Source of the DNA: Utricularia gibba
Taxonomy: Eukaryota; Streptophyta; Magnoliopsida; Lamiales; Lentibulariaceae
Direction: 5' to 3'
Length of the DNA: 64,000 nt
Assembly: GCA_002189035.1 (NCBI GenBank)
Contig: CM007989.1
Coordinates: 6,677,501-6,741,500 of the forward strand
This document shows, one piece after another, positions 35,001 through 48,400 of the stretch. The stretch's first letter is position 1; every line of letters starts with the position of its first letter. A program made the position numbers and the translations under genes. The notes below the pieces were generated by a model. The model was not told where the DNA came from. It was given only the letters and a program-made list of their open reading frames with translations, and made no database searches.

Positions 35001-38000
35001 GCATTCTTCAAATATTCATTTGATCCATCAAAAATAGAGGCGACAACATTTTCCAATGCCAGATGCATGCTCTCTATTATTGGTAAATCCTGCATCCAAA
35101 GATAACGTGTAATATAACTGATTAACAGAACAAGGCTCAATCTCAAGGGATAAATTACTGCATCGGGATGTACATCATAAGGCAGAGGGGCCCTGATAAC
35201 TTCAACAATTCTGGAGGAGACTTTAGCAGCAGCTACAAGAGGCCTTTCACATCCAATGAACCGGATCAATTCCAACTGCATGTGTGACAATTTGACACTA
35301 TAGCAGAAAATTGCTAACTGGAAACCCACATAGCATATGACTCGAAAAATGGATCCCACTAACAACCAAGAATAGGCTAAGGTATATTAAAAAAACCAAG
35401 AAAAAACTGTTTGTGGAGTGTTCTTACCAGTCGAGAGCGGTATTGACCAAAATCCACTTTGCTGTCAAAGTCATCACTCCACAGTTCCAAGTTCCCAAGA
35501 GATGAAATTATACCAGGATGAACCTTTTCTTTCTTCAGCATGCGTAGAAAAGAGATGTCTAACATGGTGCTGCACATATCATCAGTTACCATGGATAAAA
35601 CCCTTCTCTTTTCATTGGTAGTAGCTTGTTCAGAAGACACATTTGAGTTTCCAACCAAATTCACTTTTGTTTTGGATATAAAATTTCGCAAAAAGGACTG
35701 TAACATCATGAAGCAAAATCATTAGTACCATACAAGGTATGTATTGTACACTATTAAGGAAGAGATGAACAAAGGGTTTACCAGCCAAAACAACAAAGAT
35801 TGGTAGTGAAGAGCCAACTTATGGTGCTGGAAGAAGAACAGCATCTAAAAAGATTCCAGAAATAAATTAAAAAGTGAGAAGTGAAGGGATGCATTACAAC
35901 CAAGAGACCATTCCACCACAACAACCATGTCCTCTGTTGGATCAACAAAAAATAATGTCCCCGATATTGAGAATACTCCAACTTCCATCCACATCAATAC
36001 ATACATAAATATTTTTTTGGTGAATACTAGAAACATGCACACCCTAATTTATCGTACCCAGTGGCTCAAACCTGTGAAGGTCCATTGGATGACTCCATTA
36101 ATGTAATTTAATTATACAAATAAGGCCTATTATGCACAGGCTCTTTAAAATGGATCTAGTGCGTTAATTATGCAGCAGAAAATGGAGAAAAAAATTTTTA
36201 TTGCATTTCAGCATAGAGGATCAGTGGCTCCATATGTTCGAACCAAACACAGGAATCTTGAATGAAACGCTTCATATGTCCAGCAAAAGACAAAGTATTC
36301 TAGGGAAAACATTGGAAGCTTGCTTTAAAGCAACAAATCCATATTACACCACTCAAAAGAAGAAAGTACTGAAACACTGGGGAAAACCTCCTACCAAAGC
36401 ATCAATTCTAGTGCGAATGTAGGAGATGCATAATGACAGTCAGCTGCTCTAATTCAAAAAAAACATGAATCATGTTCATTAATTCATGTTCATAAATTCA
36501 AGAAGTGAAGATAATGAAATATAACCTGTTGAAGGTAAAATGCAAGAAACTGGACGTCATCTCCAATACTTGGCAGGTTTGCAGACCCCAATGAAACCAA
36601 GCATTCGCATATATATTCAGCAAACTCAAAATCGGTTTCACTGCAGTCAGAGGATGGCTTCCTGAAGAAGTCCTTAGCAGCATTCATTAAGATATGGCAT
36701 ACAGTCCTCATCGCAAGATCAAACCCAGAAGCATCATCATGGGGTCTTTTTCTAGAGAAAGGAGTCCAATGGATATCAAAAAAGTTAAAAAAAAATGCAG
36801 AATAACTAAGGCAAGAGAGAAACTGACCTTGATGATACAAGTTTAAAAAACTCACATGCATGAACACGATAATCAGGAGAAGTGAGTAAGTATCCACACC
36901 TACTTGTCAAAAAGAGGTCAGAAATGAAATTCGCGAAATCCAAATATCAAACGTCAGTTGTATGGAATCAGCAGCGATACCCTTGTATTATTCCATGATG
37001 TGCAAGATCAGGTAATGGCGCCCATTCAGCATATGCAGTAATCGCATTAATAGCAGCAATCACTGCTGTATAGTGCTGCTTTGCAACATCCATTTTCTGA
37101 TTACCAGCTTCCATAATTGCAGAACCGTAGTGTCTTTCTAGCAACTATAAGAGAGGATTTAGATGGCATCATGCAGGAGAGACCCACAATCAAAACAAGA
37201 TAACGGAGGTAATGAAAACTTACTGCATATATTAAGGATAAAATTTCAGGCAAGGACTGACTTAGGTCACGTAGCAAAATCCTGCGTCTATCACCTAATC
37301 AGAAGCATTGTAGCAATGGTAAACAAATCAATCAGATCAGCACAAGAATGCTCATGACATAATGATTTAAGAAAAAAAACATGATTGTTTCATTCATTTT
37401 AAGTGTAAAAATAAGACTCAGACTTTAAAAAGAGGAAAACAAAAAAAGACAGGCAAATTTCACCAAATCGGCAGTGACATTGCATTTAAAGAACATTCTG
37501 GGTGTCAAAGGTTAGCAGAAGTAATGATGACACTTAGGCCGAAAAAAACAAAAACCTTCCAAATCTTCATTGTGAACAGTAATATCTTCAGGAAGCCACC
37601 TAAAGATCATCAATACCAGCTCCGCCTAGCAAAAAAAAAAATCAGGTTCTTCATAAAAAAAACGTGTTCAGAAAGGACATCTCTGGCCAACATTCATTAC
37701 AGATACATAGCATGCCAGAAACCAAATGCACTTCACCGGTTGCTGGACAGTAAATCTTTCACCAAAGAATGGATCATGTGAATTAAGTAACAAAACCAAA
37801 ATAGAAGGACCATCACCTGAAGGGGACCTGAATCTGCGAGAGATATTACAGAAGGAAAAAGTTCCCGCCATAGACTTAAGCTTTCTCTCCTAAGTATCTG
37901 AAAAAAATATGCTCATTATGAACAAGCATTGAACGCTCTAGGAAAAGCAGATAGAAATGACAGTATTCAACCTCAGCCACAAGAGCGGCTGTCTGACTTT

Positions 38001-38778
38001 TCAAGGGCCATCCTTCACTAGGGTTAGCGATTTCAGATATTAATTTTACGGCTTGACTAGCGAACTCTCTCTGCTCTGGATGAGTTAATTCTTCCCAACG
38101 AAGTCGAACCAGATGCTGGCATAGACACGCATGGAACATACTTAAGCAGAAGTATTAAACTAAACTTAAATGTTGTATATAAAAAAAGAATGAACAAATA
38201 ACACAACTGGAGTGCAGTATAAGTTAATTTCACTGCCTCATACACCATACTAACTTAAAGTGACCCGATAAATTGCGATGAACCCAAACTGCCGCCTAAC
38301 ATGTACCTGGAGCATTTTAAAACCATGTAACCGAATTTCAGAAGGCCAATCTCTCCTGACCAATGAAAATGCAACATTGGCCAAAACGCGAGCGTCCCCT
38401 GCTTTTACCTGGATAGGTAGAATGAAAGAAAAATTACATGCACGCGCGTCTACATGACAGTAGTACATACAGAATAAAGTAAACAATGACCAAGTAGAGT
38501 CAAGAACGCCCATTGATGATTAATTTTCGGAAAAAAAAAAAAGCGGATCGAGATCATAGTCAATGGCTTCGGGGAGGTTTCTCAATTATCACCAACGGTT
38601 GATACCCAATACTCTCAAGAACTATGTTGCACAAAGTTCATTTTACACAAAATCTATGCAAAAAGCTTACAGTCTCTATGTACGAGTGAGCGGCGACGCG
38701 AGCATCGGCGGATGACGTCCAGTCCAAAGCTGTGGCTATGGCTCTGGCCACATTGTTTGCGATTCCGTGGTCATCCAT
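32066..38778 (-). CDS. HST: HASTY, plant exportin-5 orthologue
   Basis: Importin-beta family export receptor orthologous to exportin-5, acting in the nucleus in microRNA biogenesis and export. 22 coding exons, minus strand: 38671-38778, 38307-38408, 37972-38115, 37817-37897, 37556-37625, 37224-37294, 36981-37144, 36828-36899, 36526-36751, 35782-35844, 35428-35697, 35159-35275, 34966-35089, 34722-34891, 34540-34641, 34172-34275, 33798-34089, 33492-33712, 32887-33390, 32497-32791, 32234-32417, 32066-32148. Total 3567 nt, 1188 aa, close to the usual 1200, and every phase fits. Landmarks: RRDWPSEIRLHGFKMLQHLV at the N terminus (importin/Xpo1 region), YAEWAPLPDLAHHGIIQGCG, LKWTEPALVEALGHYLDALG, VNKLFELLTSLPFVVKDP-like block at 34.7 kb, FMWSIFHMVTFFEKALKRSG, and LLSLPCITPQDLHSFEEALS near the C terminus. 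No frame breaks, in contrast to its neighbour MON2. Confidence 0.95.
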
Positions 38779-39401
38779 TTTTCCTTTCCCTGGCTTTATT
38801 TTTGCAACCACCGCGGCTCTTCAAAACAAGAATCTAGAACTTACAGAAGAGAAGGTGGTGGCATACAATATCTAGGGCTTTGCGGAGACTCGAAATTGCT
38901 TGGGCTCAAGGCTTCTGAATGCCATCTATGCTTTACAGTATTGAAGTGCTCCGAAAGTAAAGGAGAAAAGTTTAAAAATGTGTAGAAATTTCATAACTAC
39001 TTTTACCTTATTCCATGAATCCCTCCCGATTTCGAGGTCACGGTGATTTTTATTACAAAAGAGAGATGGTAAAAAATGGGGCTTTGACTGTGATTCTTTT
39101 TTTTACCTTATTCCGATTAATTATTAAATGATTTGACGGTCATTGTTATTACAAAGAGAGAAATGGCTTGGGGGTCTAACGTTAAATCAAGCGTGGAATT
39201 TCTACATTAACGGTCGGAATCGAGACCCAAGAGATCGATCGCGATCGGAGGTACTCGCTTCAGTTGTTAGAATACAAATGCACCGCCGCTGATGCAGATC
39301 TGTTATATCTCTGAGCCGAGTGTCAGAGTGCGAGTTGGTTTATGCATTGATATCCATCGGCACTTGGCACAACAAGAGGAAAAGGTTTGAGTGTCCTGAG
39401 T
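38779..39401. promoter_or_regulatory. shared upstream region of HASTY and MON2
   Basis: The two start codons are 623 bp apart and point away from each other, so both promoters and leaders must fit here. No clear TATA box is obvious near either leader, which is common for housekeeping genes. A bidirectional promoter is an inference from spacing. Confidence 0.5.
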
Positions 39402-42400
39402 ATGGCGGCGTTCATGTCGGCTTTGGAGTCGGATCTAAGGGCTCTTTCAGCGGAAGCCCGGCGGCGTTATCCTGCGGTCAAGGATGCTGCTGAACATGCG
39501 ATCTTGAAGGTATTTTTCGTTTGCTGTTACTTCGAGTTATGATATTGGCCTCAGTGGACTGTGGTGAATTGTATTTTGGAACTAATGTTATGGTTTCAAC
39601 TTCGTACCTTAGTGGTCAACTTGCGTTTTGTGTGTTAATGTGTTCTGATGGCACACATCTGAGTTTGTTCTTGATTCAGCTTCGATCGCTCGCAAGCCCA
39701 GATGAGATTGTCCACAACGAGGAAATTCCGAGGATGTTTGTGATGGCTTGTGAAGTCAAAAATGCGAAATTGAGCGTGATTGGGCTGTCTTGTCTGCAAA
39801 AACTCATTTCTCATGATGCAATTGCTCCTTCTGCCGTGAATGAAATCCTAACCACGCTGAAAGAAGTATGACGGAGTTATGCAGTAGTCTGTGTTGGAGA
39901 ACATTATGCTAGCTTGTACTTGTTTTATGGAATTGTGCTGCAGTGCGTTCTCTCAGAAGAGATGATGTTATTTTCTTATTTATGCTAACTATGCCGATTT
40001 GATTTGTTTCTCTAGCCTGTTCTGAATATCTTCTGAGTTTTTGTTTTGATGGCTTTCTATTCTACAATTAGCGGACACTGGACCTCTCTCTTGATCTCGC
40101 CTTCGTTTTCTTTTTCCCAGCATAGTGAGATGTCGGACGAGACCATTCATCTTAAAACCCTGCAAACTATTCTTGTGATGTTTCAATCTCGTCTACAGCC
40201 TAATGATGAGGTAATACTAATCCCTTTCAATCATACATTGATATATCTGTATCTCATGTTTTCAGATTGCACTTTAATTAGGTTCAGCCACCAATCACTA
40301 TTTTGAAGTGCGCAACAGATTTCGATGCTTTCATTTCTTTTGATATATGCCATCAATTTCTTGGTTTTTCTTGATTTTTCTCCAGTCTGATTTTAGGGTT
40401 TATGATACCTGTCCAAAAGCTCCGAAAGTTGTTTAAATGTATTGTTTTTGTCCTGATTTATCTAGTCCTATCACATGGAATTGCATATGCTTATTTGGAA
40501 AATGAGGCTAGGAAAAAAGTTGTTTCTCTTGATATTTTCCATGAGTTGTGGTCACTTGTTTGTTTTATTTCATCTATCGTTATAAGTAATGTGACTGGAT
40601 ATTTTAGTCCATTGTGGTTATCTGGTGTGTATATCCTTAAACTTTTCTTCATTTCAGGAGAACATGGCTAATGCTCTTGGGATCTGCCTTCGGCTCCTAG
40701 AAAGCAATAGGTCATCTGATAGTGTGAAGAAGTAAGCTGCCATTTCCTGATGCATATTTCACCTAAATCCAGTAATTTGCAAACCAAGTCTCACAACTTG
40801 TATCCAAATAAAGCAACCCATGATCATGCATACCAGTGGTCTCCTATTTGTTTTTACTCTAAGGGGTGTTTTCTGACCATTAGGTGTCCTGTCTATGCGA
40901 GAAATGGTAAAAAAATTGCTTTCCTCCAACTTTTCTTTTGTTCCACTGTGCTTGTTAAGGATGGTGCGAATTTGTAATGACCCACTTTGCGGGTTGGCCC
41001 TTCATGCTCAATCAAGGAAAATACGCTGATCAAGTATTTTGAGCACTGAGCGTAAAGCCTTTCATCTTGGGAGGAAATTTGACTTGCATTTTGATGTGTG
41101 GGACGTCCAACTTAATTTGTTTGGCCAGATCCATAGATGACGGGGATAACAACAATTCCATAAGAAAATTCTCTTTGAAAATATAAAAGAAATTCATATT
41201 TGGGACTGAGTTTTGCACCATCTGTTCTTTAGCTTTTTCATCTTCTGTTGTTTTAATTATTTTTTGCAGTACTGCTGCAGCAACATTCAGACAAGCAGTT
41301 GCATTGATTTTTGATCATGTGGTTATTGCGGAGTCACTGCCGGCCGGAAGACTGGGCTTTGGGGACATGTTTCTCGATCAGTTGTAACCAGTGATATCAA
41401 TCATAACATTAAGCAGCTCGAGTATGTGAAGCTCCTTTTTTATATTCTATAAAGTTGTATTTGATCACTTAATAGTTAAAAAAAAATTGGTGGAATAGTT
41501 GTTGACGTCTGTTTGAACCTGGTAGGTTGCTTGATTTGGAGATTAGTTCTGATGGGCCTTCATCAATGCGGGACACTGTTACTGAAACTGGGAATCTTGG
41601 GCTTCACTTGCTTGAAGACTTGGCAACTCTTGCTGCAGGTGGATCTGTATGTGCTAGATCTGAATCATTTTTCATGATTTTTTGCATTCATTAATAATTA
41701 GCATGTTATTGTTGATATTTTTCAAAACATTATCAAATGTGTTTTGGTTTTCTTTTCAGGGGGTTTGGCTCCAGTTTGGTTCTGTACATCGATCATTTGC
41801 ACTAGAGCTACTTGAGTGAGAACTTTATCATTGTTTGCTATTTTATGAGTTAGTGTGGATTTCTCTTTGAAAGTTTTTGTCATCATAAATGTGTTAATTA
41901 TTCATGCATCCAAAGGAACGTGGCCTAGCATTGTGTTGTGTTGCGCACTGTATTTATTCGGTCAAGAACACACCTATTTTCTGGTTTCAGGTTCATACTC
42001 TCAAATTATGTGGTGCTTTTCAAGAGACTGATCCCTTTTGAACAGGTGTTGATCAAAAGTTTATGATTAGAGTTTTTGTAGTGTTTAATACTGTACTTGT
42101 CTAATAAATATTGAATTGACAGGTTCTGCGTTACAAAATATGCTCACTACTCATGACATCACTCCGCACAAACTCTGAGGTTCTTCCAATTCTTGTTGCA
42201 GTTATTTATTCTCCTCCCTGTATTTTTATTCATATATGATATTATGCTAGATTGAAGGAGAAATAGGAGAACCATTCTTTCGCCGGCTTGTGTTACGTTC
42301 AGTAGCCCATATTGTCAAGCTTTATTGTTCGTCTCTGACCACTGAATCTGAGGTACCACACTCCTTCATAGTCAGATGCTGTCAAAATTAATGTATGAAG

Positions 42401-45400
42401 TTGATGGAAAAATGTAATATTTTTTAGTGAAAGTAGAAGTTGAGATTTGATGTAAAAATTGTGTTCTGTGCTCCTAGTGTATAGAAATCCTGCATTTGTT
42501 CTGAGCTTCATTTCTAATTCACAATGAATTTTTCTATCCTCAAACTTAAGCTCCTTGAGGGAATCACCTTTTACTAACATGGCCTTTTCTTCTAACTTTC
42601 TTTATTTATCTTTTGGAACAACAGGTGTTCCTCAGTATGTTAGTAAGACTTGTTACTCTTGATTTACCACTTTGGCATCGAATTCTGGTCCTGGAAATTT
42701 TAAGGGTAATACTGGGCATCCAGCAATGTAAGGAATGCTATCTTAATATCCTGTCAATATTTTGACGTTTCTTAATGTTGCAGGGTTTTTGTGTGGAATC
42801 GCGGACACTAAGAAGTCTTTTCCAGAATTTTGATCAGTAAGGACTTTGAGTCCGTCACTTGGTATTTTTCATGTAACTAAGGGACCATTTAAAGAAAGTT
42901 GTTAATTTAGTATTTACCTTTAAGGCGGTCAAATAATCCATCATGGTTACCTGAATGTTTGTTATTGAAAGACAAAGCAGAGGCTGTCATTTTGGGTTCT
43001 CATTTGTTTGTTTTCGCATTAAAAGGTGCAGTAGTGAATATGCATTGCAGTCTAGATCCAATAAGGTGGCTTTTTGTATTTGTCATCCAGCAACCCCAAT
43101 AACTCAAATGTGATTGAGGACATGGTGAAGGCTCTTGCTCGAGTAGTTTCAAATGTCCAGGTTGGTGATCCTCTGTTCGCAGTCAACATTATTTACTCTC
43201 GTTCCTTACCATTTTGGACCTTTAAGGTCACTTGTAAACTGCCCAAAAAAAATTCCAATTTCCATAGCTAGTATCTAAGTTTTTAGTTTCTTTTTGTAAA
43301 TTGATGTAGCACCTTGAATTTGGAGAGGAAAGTCTTGCAGCTGTTGCCGGAATGTTCAGCAGTAAAGCCAGAGGTATGCTACATGCTTTTGGATTGACAG
43401 CTCAAGCGAGAAATAGAAAATTTTCTTTCATAAAAATTGGGGATATTTCTTCTTACCTGTATTAGAATCAGTTGTTTTTACTGAGAATTATAAAATAATT
43501 CAGATTCCATAATACACAACGCTTCCATGTACAATCCATTGTGCCTATTCACATAAATTCTTGTATCTGTTTCAATGATCGCAATCATTTTCTGAAGAAC
43601 TAATGAGGCGGTGTGACTACTGCTCTTGTGTCAGGAATTGAGTGGATCTTAGATGCTGATGCATCAAATGCTACTGTATTGGTTGCAAGTGAAGCACATG
43701 CTATTACTCTAGCAATTGAGGGTCTTTTGGGAGTCGTATTTGCTATTGCAACATTGACAGACAAAGCTGTGGATGATGGTGAGGTATGCCGTAAAAGCAA
43801 ATTTATCTTAACCTTTTTTGTCTATAAATTGCCGTATTTATGGTTCATTTTATATTGGAGAAATCAGTTGGAGTCGCCAAGATGTTGCACTGCCTCACCT
43901 GAAAAATGCATTGGCAGAACAGCAGTACTTTGCATGTCTATGGTTGAGTCTATGTGGCTTATTATTCTGGATGCATTGTCACTCATTTTGATGAAGTAAG
44001 TCAGAAATGATGATTACTTTCACCTTTATTTTTTTTAAATTTAACTCTTCCTGATGGTCATTATCTTTCTAGGTCACAAGGTGAAGCTATCATACTGGAG
44101 ATACTGAAAGGTTACCAGGCTTTTACACAGGTGATTAGGACACAATTTTTTTTATTGTCAAGGGAGGTGGTAGTAATAAGCTATTTAATGGTATATTAAG
44201 GTGAGCCTTTGTGTTATGGTTGGAAAGATTGGAAAAATCATCTGCTTGAATATCATCAGGCCCGTGAAGGCTTTCAACATGTCTTCGTGTCCTAATCTGT
44301 ACACATTGTTTAGAATAGTGATCAATGACAAGGATATTGCAATTAATAGCAAGTGGAATATCTTCTATATGTCTAAGTGTTAAATCCTTTTCCTTATGGT
44401 GAAATAACCGACCCTAGTTTCATCCTCAAATGCTTAATTTCTCTGTGCAGGCATGTGGAGTTCTTCATGCTGTAGAACCTTTGAATTCATTCCTTGCTTC
44501 CCTTTGCAAATTCACTATCCATATCCCCGTTGAAGTTGAAAAGAGAAGGCATGCTTTCTGAAATTTTAGAGATTGTGATTCTTTGTTCACAAAATGCTCG
44601 TCACCATGCACTCACTATTGTCTTGACTTGAAATATATGTTTAATGTTCACCATGCAATCACTAATTGTCTCTGAAAGCCAACTGAGGTCGCAACATTTC
44701 TTTTAGATGATAGAATATTTTAGTTACACCGTCCTCTCTTAAGGAAAAATGCTGCTTTTAGTTCTATTATTTTTTTGTCCATGACAGAGACCTTAAACTG
44801 GTGCATCTTAGATTTTTAAAGGATCCTAAGATATGGAATTTTGTGGGAGGGTTTTTAGATAAAGAGACTTCAAGTGCTATATGTTTTAACTTTATGCTCG
44901 AGTATTCTTGTAAACAATCAATCAATCATGTGCAGTCTGGTGCAGTCCCCTAGTTCCAAACGATCTCAGCAGTTCGCTGACCAGAAAGAAGGCATGATTC
45001 TGACTCCCAAAAACGTGCAGGTTGATCTGCTCATTGTCTTTAAACTCCAAATCTGGTTTCTTGATTCAAGGAATGCCTATTTTTAACCAAGACTCTTGCA
45101 AGTTGTGTGTGTTCTGAACATTTGTAGTTTTTTTTGTGAATCTACCTACACAGGCCCTCAGAACTCTCTTCAACATAGCCCACAGATTGCAGAATGTGCT
45201 GGGTCCCTCATGGGTTTTGGTGTGTTACAGTTTTCTTTGATTTTACAGCGATCTCGTGTCCTATTTACTTTATATTTTGCAGGTTCTGGAAACACTTTCT
45301 GTACTTGACCAAGCAATTCATTCTCCGCATGCAACAGCACAGGTCCTATTGAATTCCTTGATCTCCGAAACCCAGATGTTATATTACTATGGACAGTCTT

Positions 45401-48400
45401 GTCGGTCTCTATTAATTTAATATGCTATTGCTTGTCTTGATTTATAAAAGCTAGTTTCAACTTTTCTGCTAATGTCATTATATGTTGCACTCTGATATGT
45501 TACAATGTGTGTTTTAATTTGTACCTTTGGATGTGATTTTTTCATCCGATTTTGTGACTCCAATTGTGAAAGCATTTTCCAATGATCAAAACTCTGTAAC
45601 GCTGATATATGCTGCCTTTGGTTGCATTTGGTGGTGTAGGAGGTCTCATCAGCTGTTCTGAAGGCAACTAGATATTCTTCTGGGTTGAATAGTGATTTTA
45701 GTATTCTCTCTTCTCTTAATTCTCAGGTAAGTGTCCCCTTTTCCTGTTTTACCATCTTCTTTCATGTCTACTTATCTGTTTTTGTCTGTCTCCTCTTCCA
45801 ATTGTCATATAGCTTTTTGAGAGCTCGGCCTCAATGCATTTGTCAGCTGTTCAATCGCTTCTTTCAGCTTTAAGGCAATTATCACACCAATATATGATGT
45901 CTTCCTCTAGTAGCATGACACCGACATCAAACCAAAAATTTGGAGTTGTGAGATTCTGTGTAGATCGGGTGCTATCAATTCTCATAAATAATCTTCACAG
46001 TATGATTTTGAGTTTTACCTTTACATCATTTCTGTGCTTTTCCTTTTAACTTTTGTCTTTGCAGATCATTTTTAGTACTTTTTCATGGATGCTGAATTCT
46101 GTTTTTCCAGCTCCACCGCTTTTGTGATTATAAAAAGAGTTGGCATATGGGCCAAGTGACCTAATTTTTCGGATTTTTTGTCATTATCCACAGGGATTGA
46201 GCCATTATGGAGTGAGATAGCAGAGCATTTTGTTGTGGTAATCTTTTAAATTTTATGCCCCAAAAAAAGTTGTATTTTTGACACGTGATTTTGCAGTCAG
46301 ATTCCATTTGTTACAAATTCAATGTCCTGCAGCTTTGTAATAGCTCCAACACAGAACTTCAAGCCATTGCCCTTGTGGCATTGGATAAATCCATATGTGC
46401 TGTCTTGGGCTCTGACTATTTTCATGTGAGTTCTTTGAAAAAAATATGCTGAAGCATAGTAATGAGAACACCTCTTCTGTCAAAGTACTCTGTTCTTTGA
46501 AATCTTTCTGTGACTAGATGTCATTCAGTTTATTGTTCTCGTGAAGTCAATGAACCAGTCAAACTTGAGGATACTGGAACGAAATGTAATGTCCCCATTA
46601 AACGATCTGTATTCTTCATCCAGAAGTTTTGATGTTCGTATAGGATCTCTCAAGATTCTTTTGCATGTTCTAGAGGTATGGTCTATTCTCGTTTTAGAAA
46701 AATTTATCTTACTTAATGTGTGATCCATTCTCATTTTAGAAAAGTTTTTCTTAATTAATCTTCCATAGTTAATGTAATCTTTGGGATATAATTAATTGAT
46801 CAGAGGCATGGAGAGAGGTTGAGATATAGCTGGTCGGATATTCTTAGATTGTTAAGGTACTTCTTTGTTTCTTGTATTTCATTCTAGATGATTTGGATTA
46901 GGTATCTCTGAAAGCATTCCACAAATGCTTTAGGTCCATTGCTAATTCAAAGGAGAAGGATTTCATAACACTTGGATTCCAGGTGAGAAAAGGAAAGACA
47001 TACCTCTCATTTTTATTTTAGTGACTGCTAATGTTCACTTGGGATATATTTGGATATGCTACCCTTATCTCAAGCAGCTTTTGTGCGCTAAATGCTTGGA
47101 AGTATATTTCCTGGTGTTTTGGCACACAATTTTTTTGTCTTGGAGGCGTTTGCTTGTGTTTTAGAACACTTGAGACATTTTTGTCCATATGTCTTCATCA
47201 TATCAGGGACCCCATGTCGATTTCCAGCATTAACTCATCTCTCTTGTCTTCTTATCATTCGTGAAAATGTATAAATCAATATTGGAATCAAAAGTTTTTT
47301 AATCATAGGCTTTCAGCACTGCATCACTTGATAGCTTTTTTGTATTAAGTTTCAGCGCTCAAGCCTTGTGTTGTTAGAATATTTGGATCAGCTAACCCAG
47401 TTAATGTTGTCTTATAGAGCCTTCGTGTGGTGATGAATGATGGGCTGCCCTCAGTACCTGCTTATTGCCTCCATGAGTAAGGAGTTGGAACATCGTTTAA
47501 CTTGTTTTTGTTTCATTTCTTATAGTTCTCATAGTTGATATTTATCTTTGCACTGGGATGCATGATCATTTTACGTTGTGATTCCTACCTGTGGCTCATA
47601 AAATGATTTATAGAAGTCAGAACATTTATGATATTGTAAAGAGTATGCCTTCAACACAGGAGATACTGAGATTTCTAATATCCATTGTTAATGGAAAAAA
47701 TGTCATATATTGCGTCGTTAGTTAAATTCTGCTCATATTCTTTTAGATGCATTGATGTAACTGGGGCTTTCAGTACTCAAAAGACCGAGTTAAATATAAG
47801 TTTGACAGCAATTGGCTTACTGTGGACGGCTGCGGACTTCTTTGTGAAAGGTCTGACACATTGCGGTGAAGATGGATGCCATAGAGGTTCACTATCTCTC
47901 GTAGAGTGTAGAATTTTTGTCTCATGAATAATGATTGACTTCCTTCTCTTCCAGATCAAAGTAATGGTGAGAAGGAATCAGGTGTTTGTCTCTGTCATGA
48001 TGAAGTGGCTGGTGTTGAATCAAATACTATTGAAAGTGACAAGCTACTATTTTCCGTTTTTTCTTTGCTTCATAAGCTTGGAAGTGATGACAGACCAGAG
48101 GTAATTAGATTTCGTTATTGGATGCATGGCATAATTCTAGTATGTTATGCCGTTCACATTAAGCCAAGCTAATATTTTCGATTTTTTTTCTTCTCTTTCA
48201 AATATACCTTTCAAAAGAATGTATTCAGCTAGCATTTTTGTTGAAAATTCTAGTTGAACATTAGATATCTGAAGCAACTGGCACCTCTCTATGTAAGATT
48301 TTCTTGGTTGGTTGTAGGTTCGGAATTCTGCAGTGAAAATGCTTTTCCAAACTCTAGGAGGTCATGGGCAGAAGCTTTCTTCGCCCATGTGGGAGGATTG

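Noticed and set aside
46529..46675. Apparent frame slip in MON2, because a second open frame (REVNEPVKLEDTGTKCNV) precedes the conserved part
   Set aside because: The frame that follows directly from the previous exon phase reads LRILERNVMSPLNDLY and runs unbroken into DVRIGSLKILLHVLE, which is the conserved pattern.
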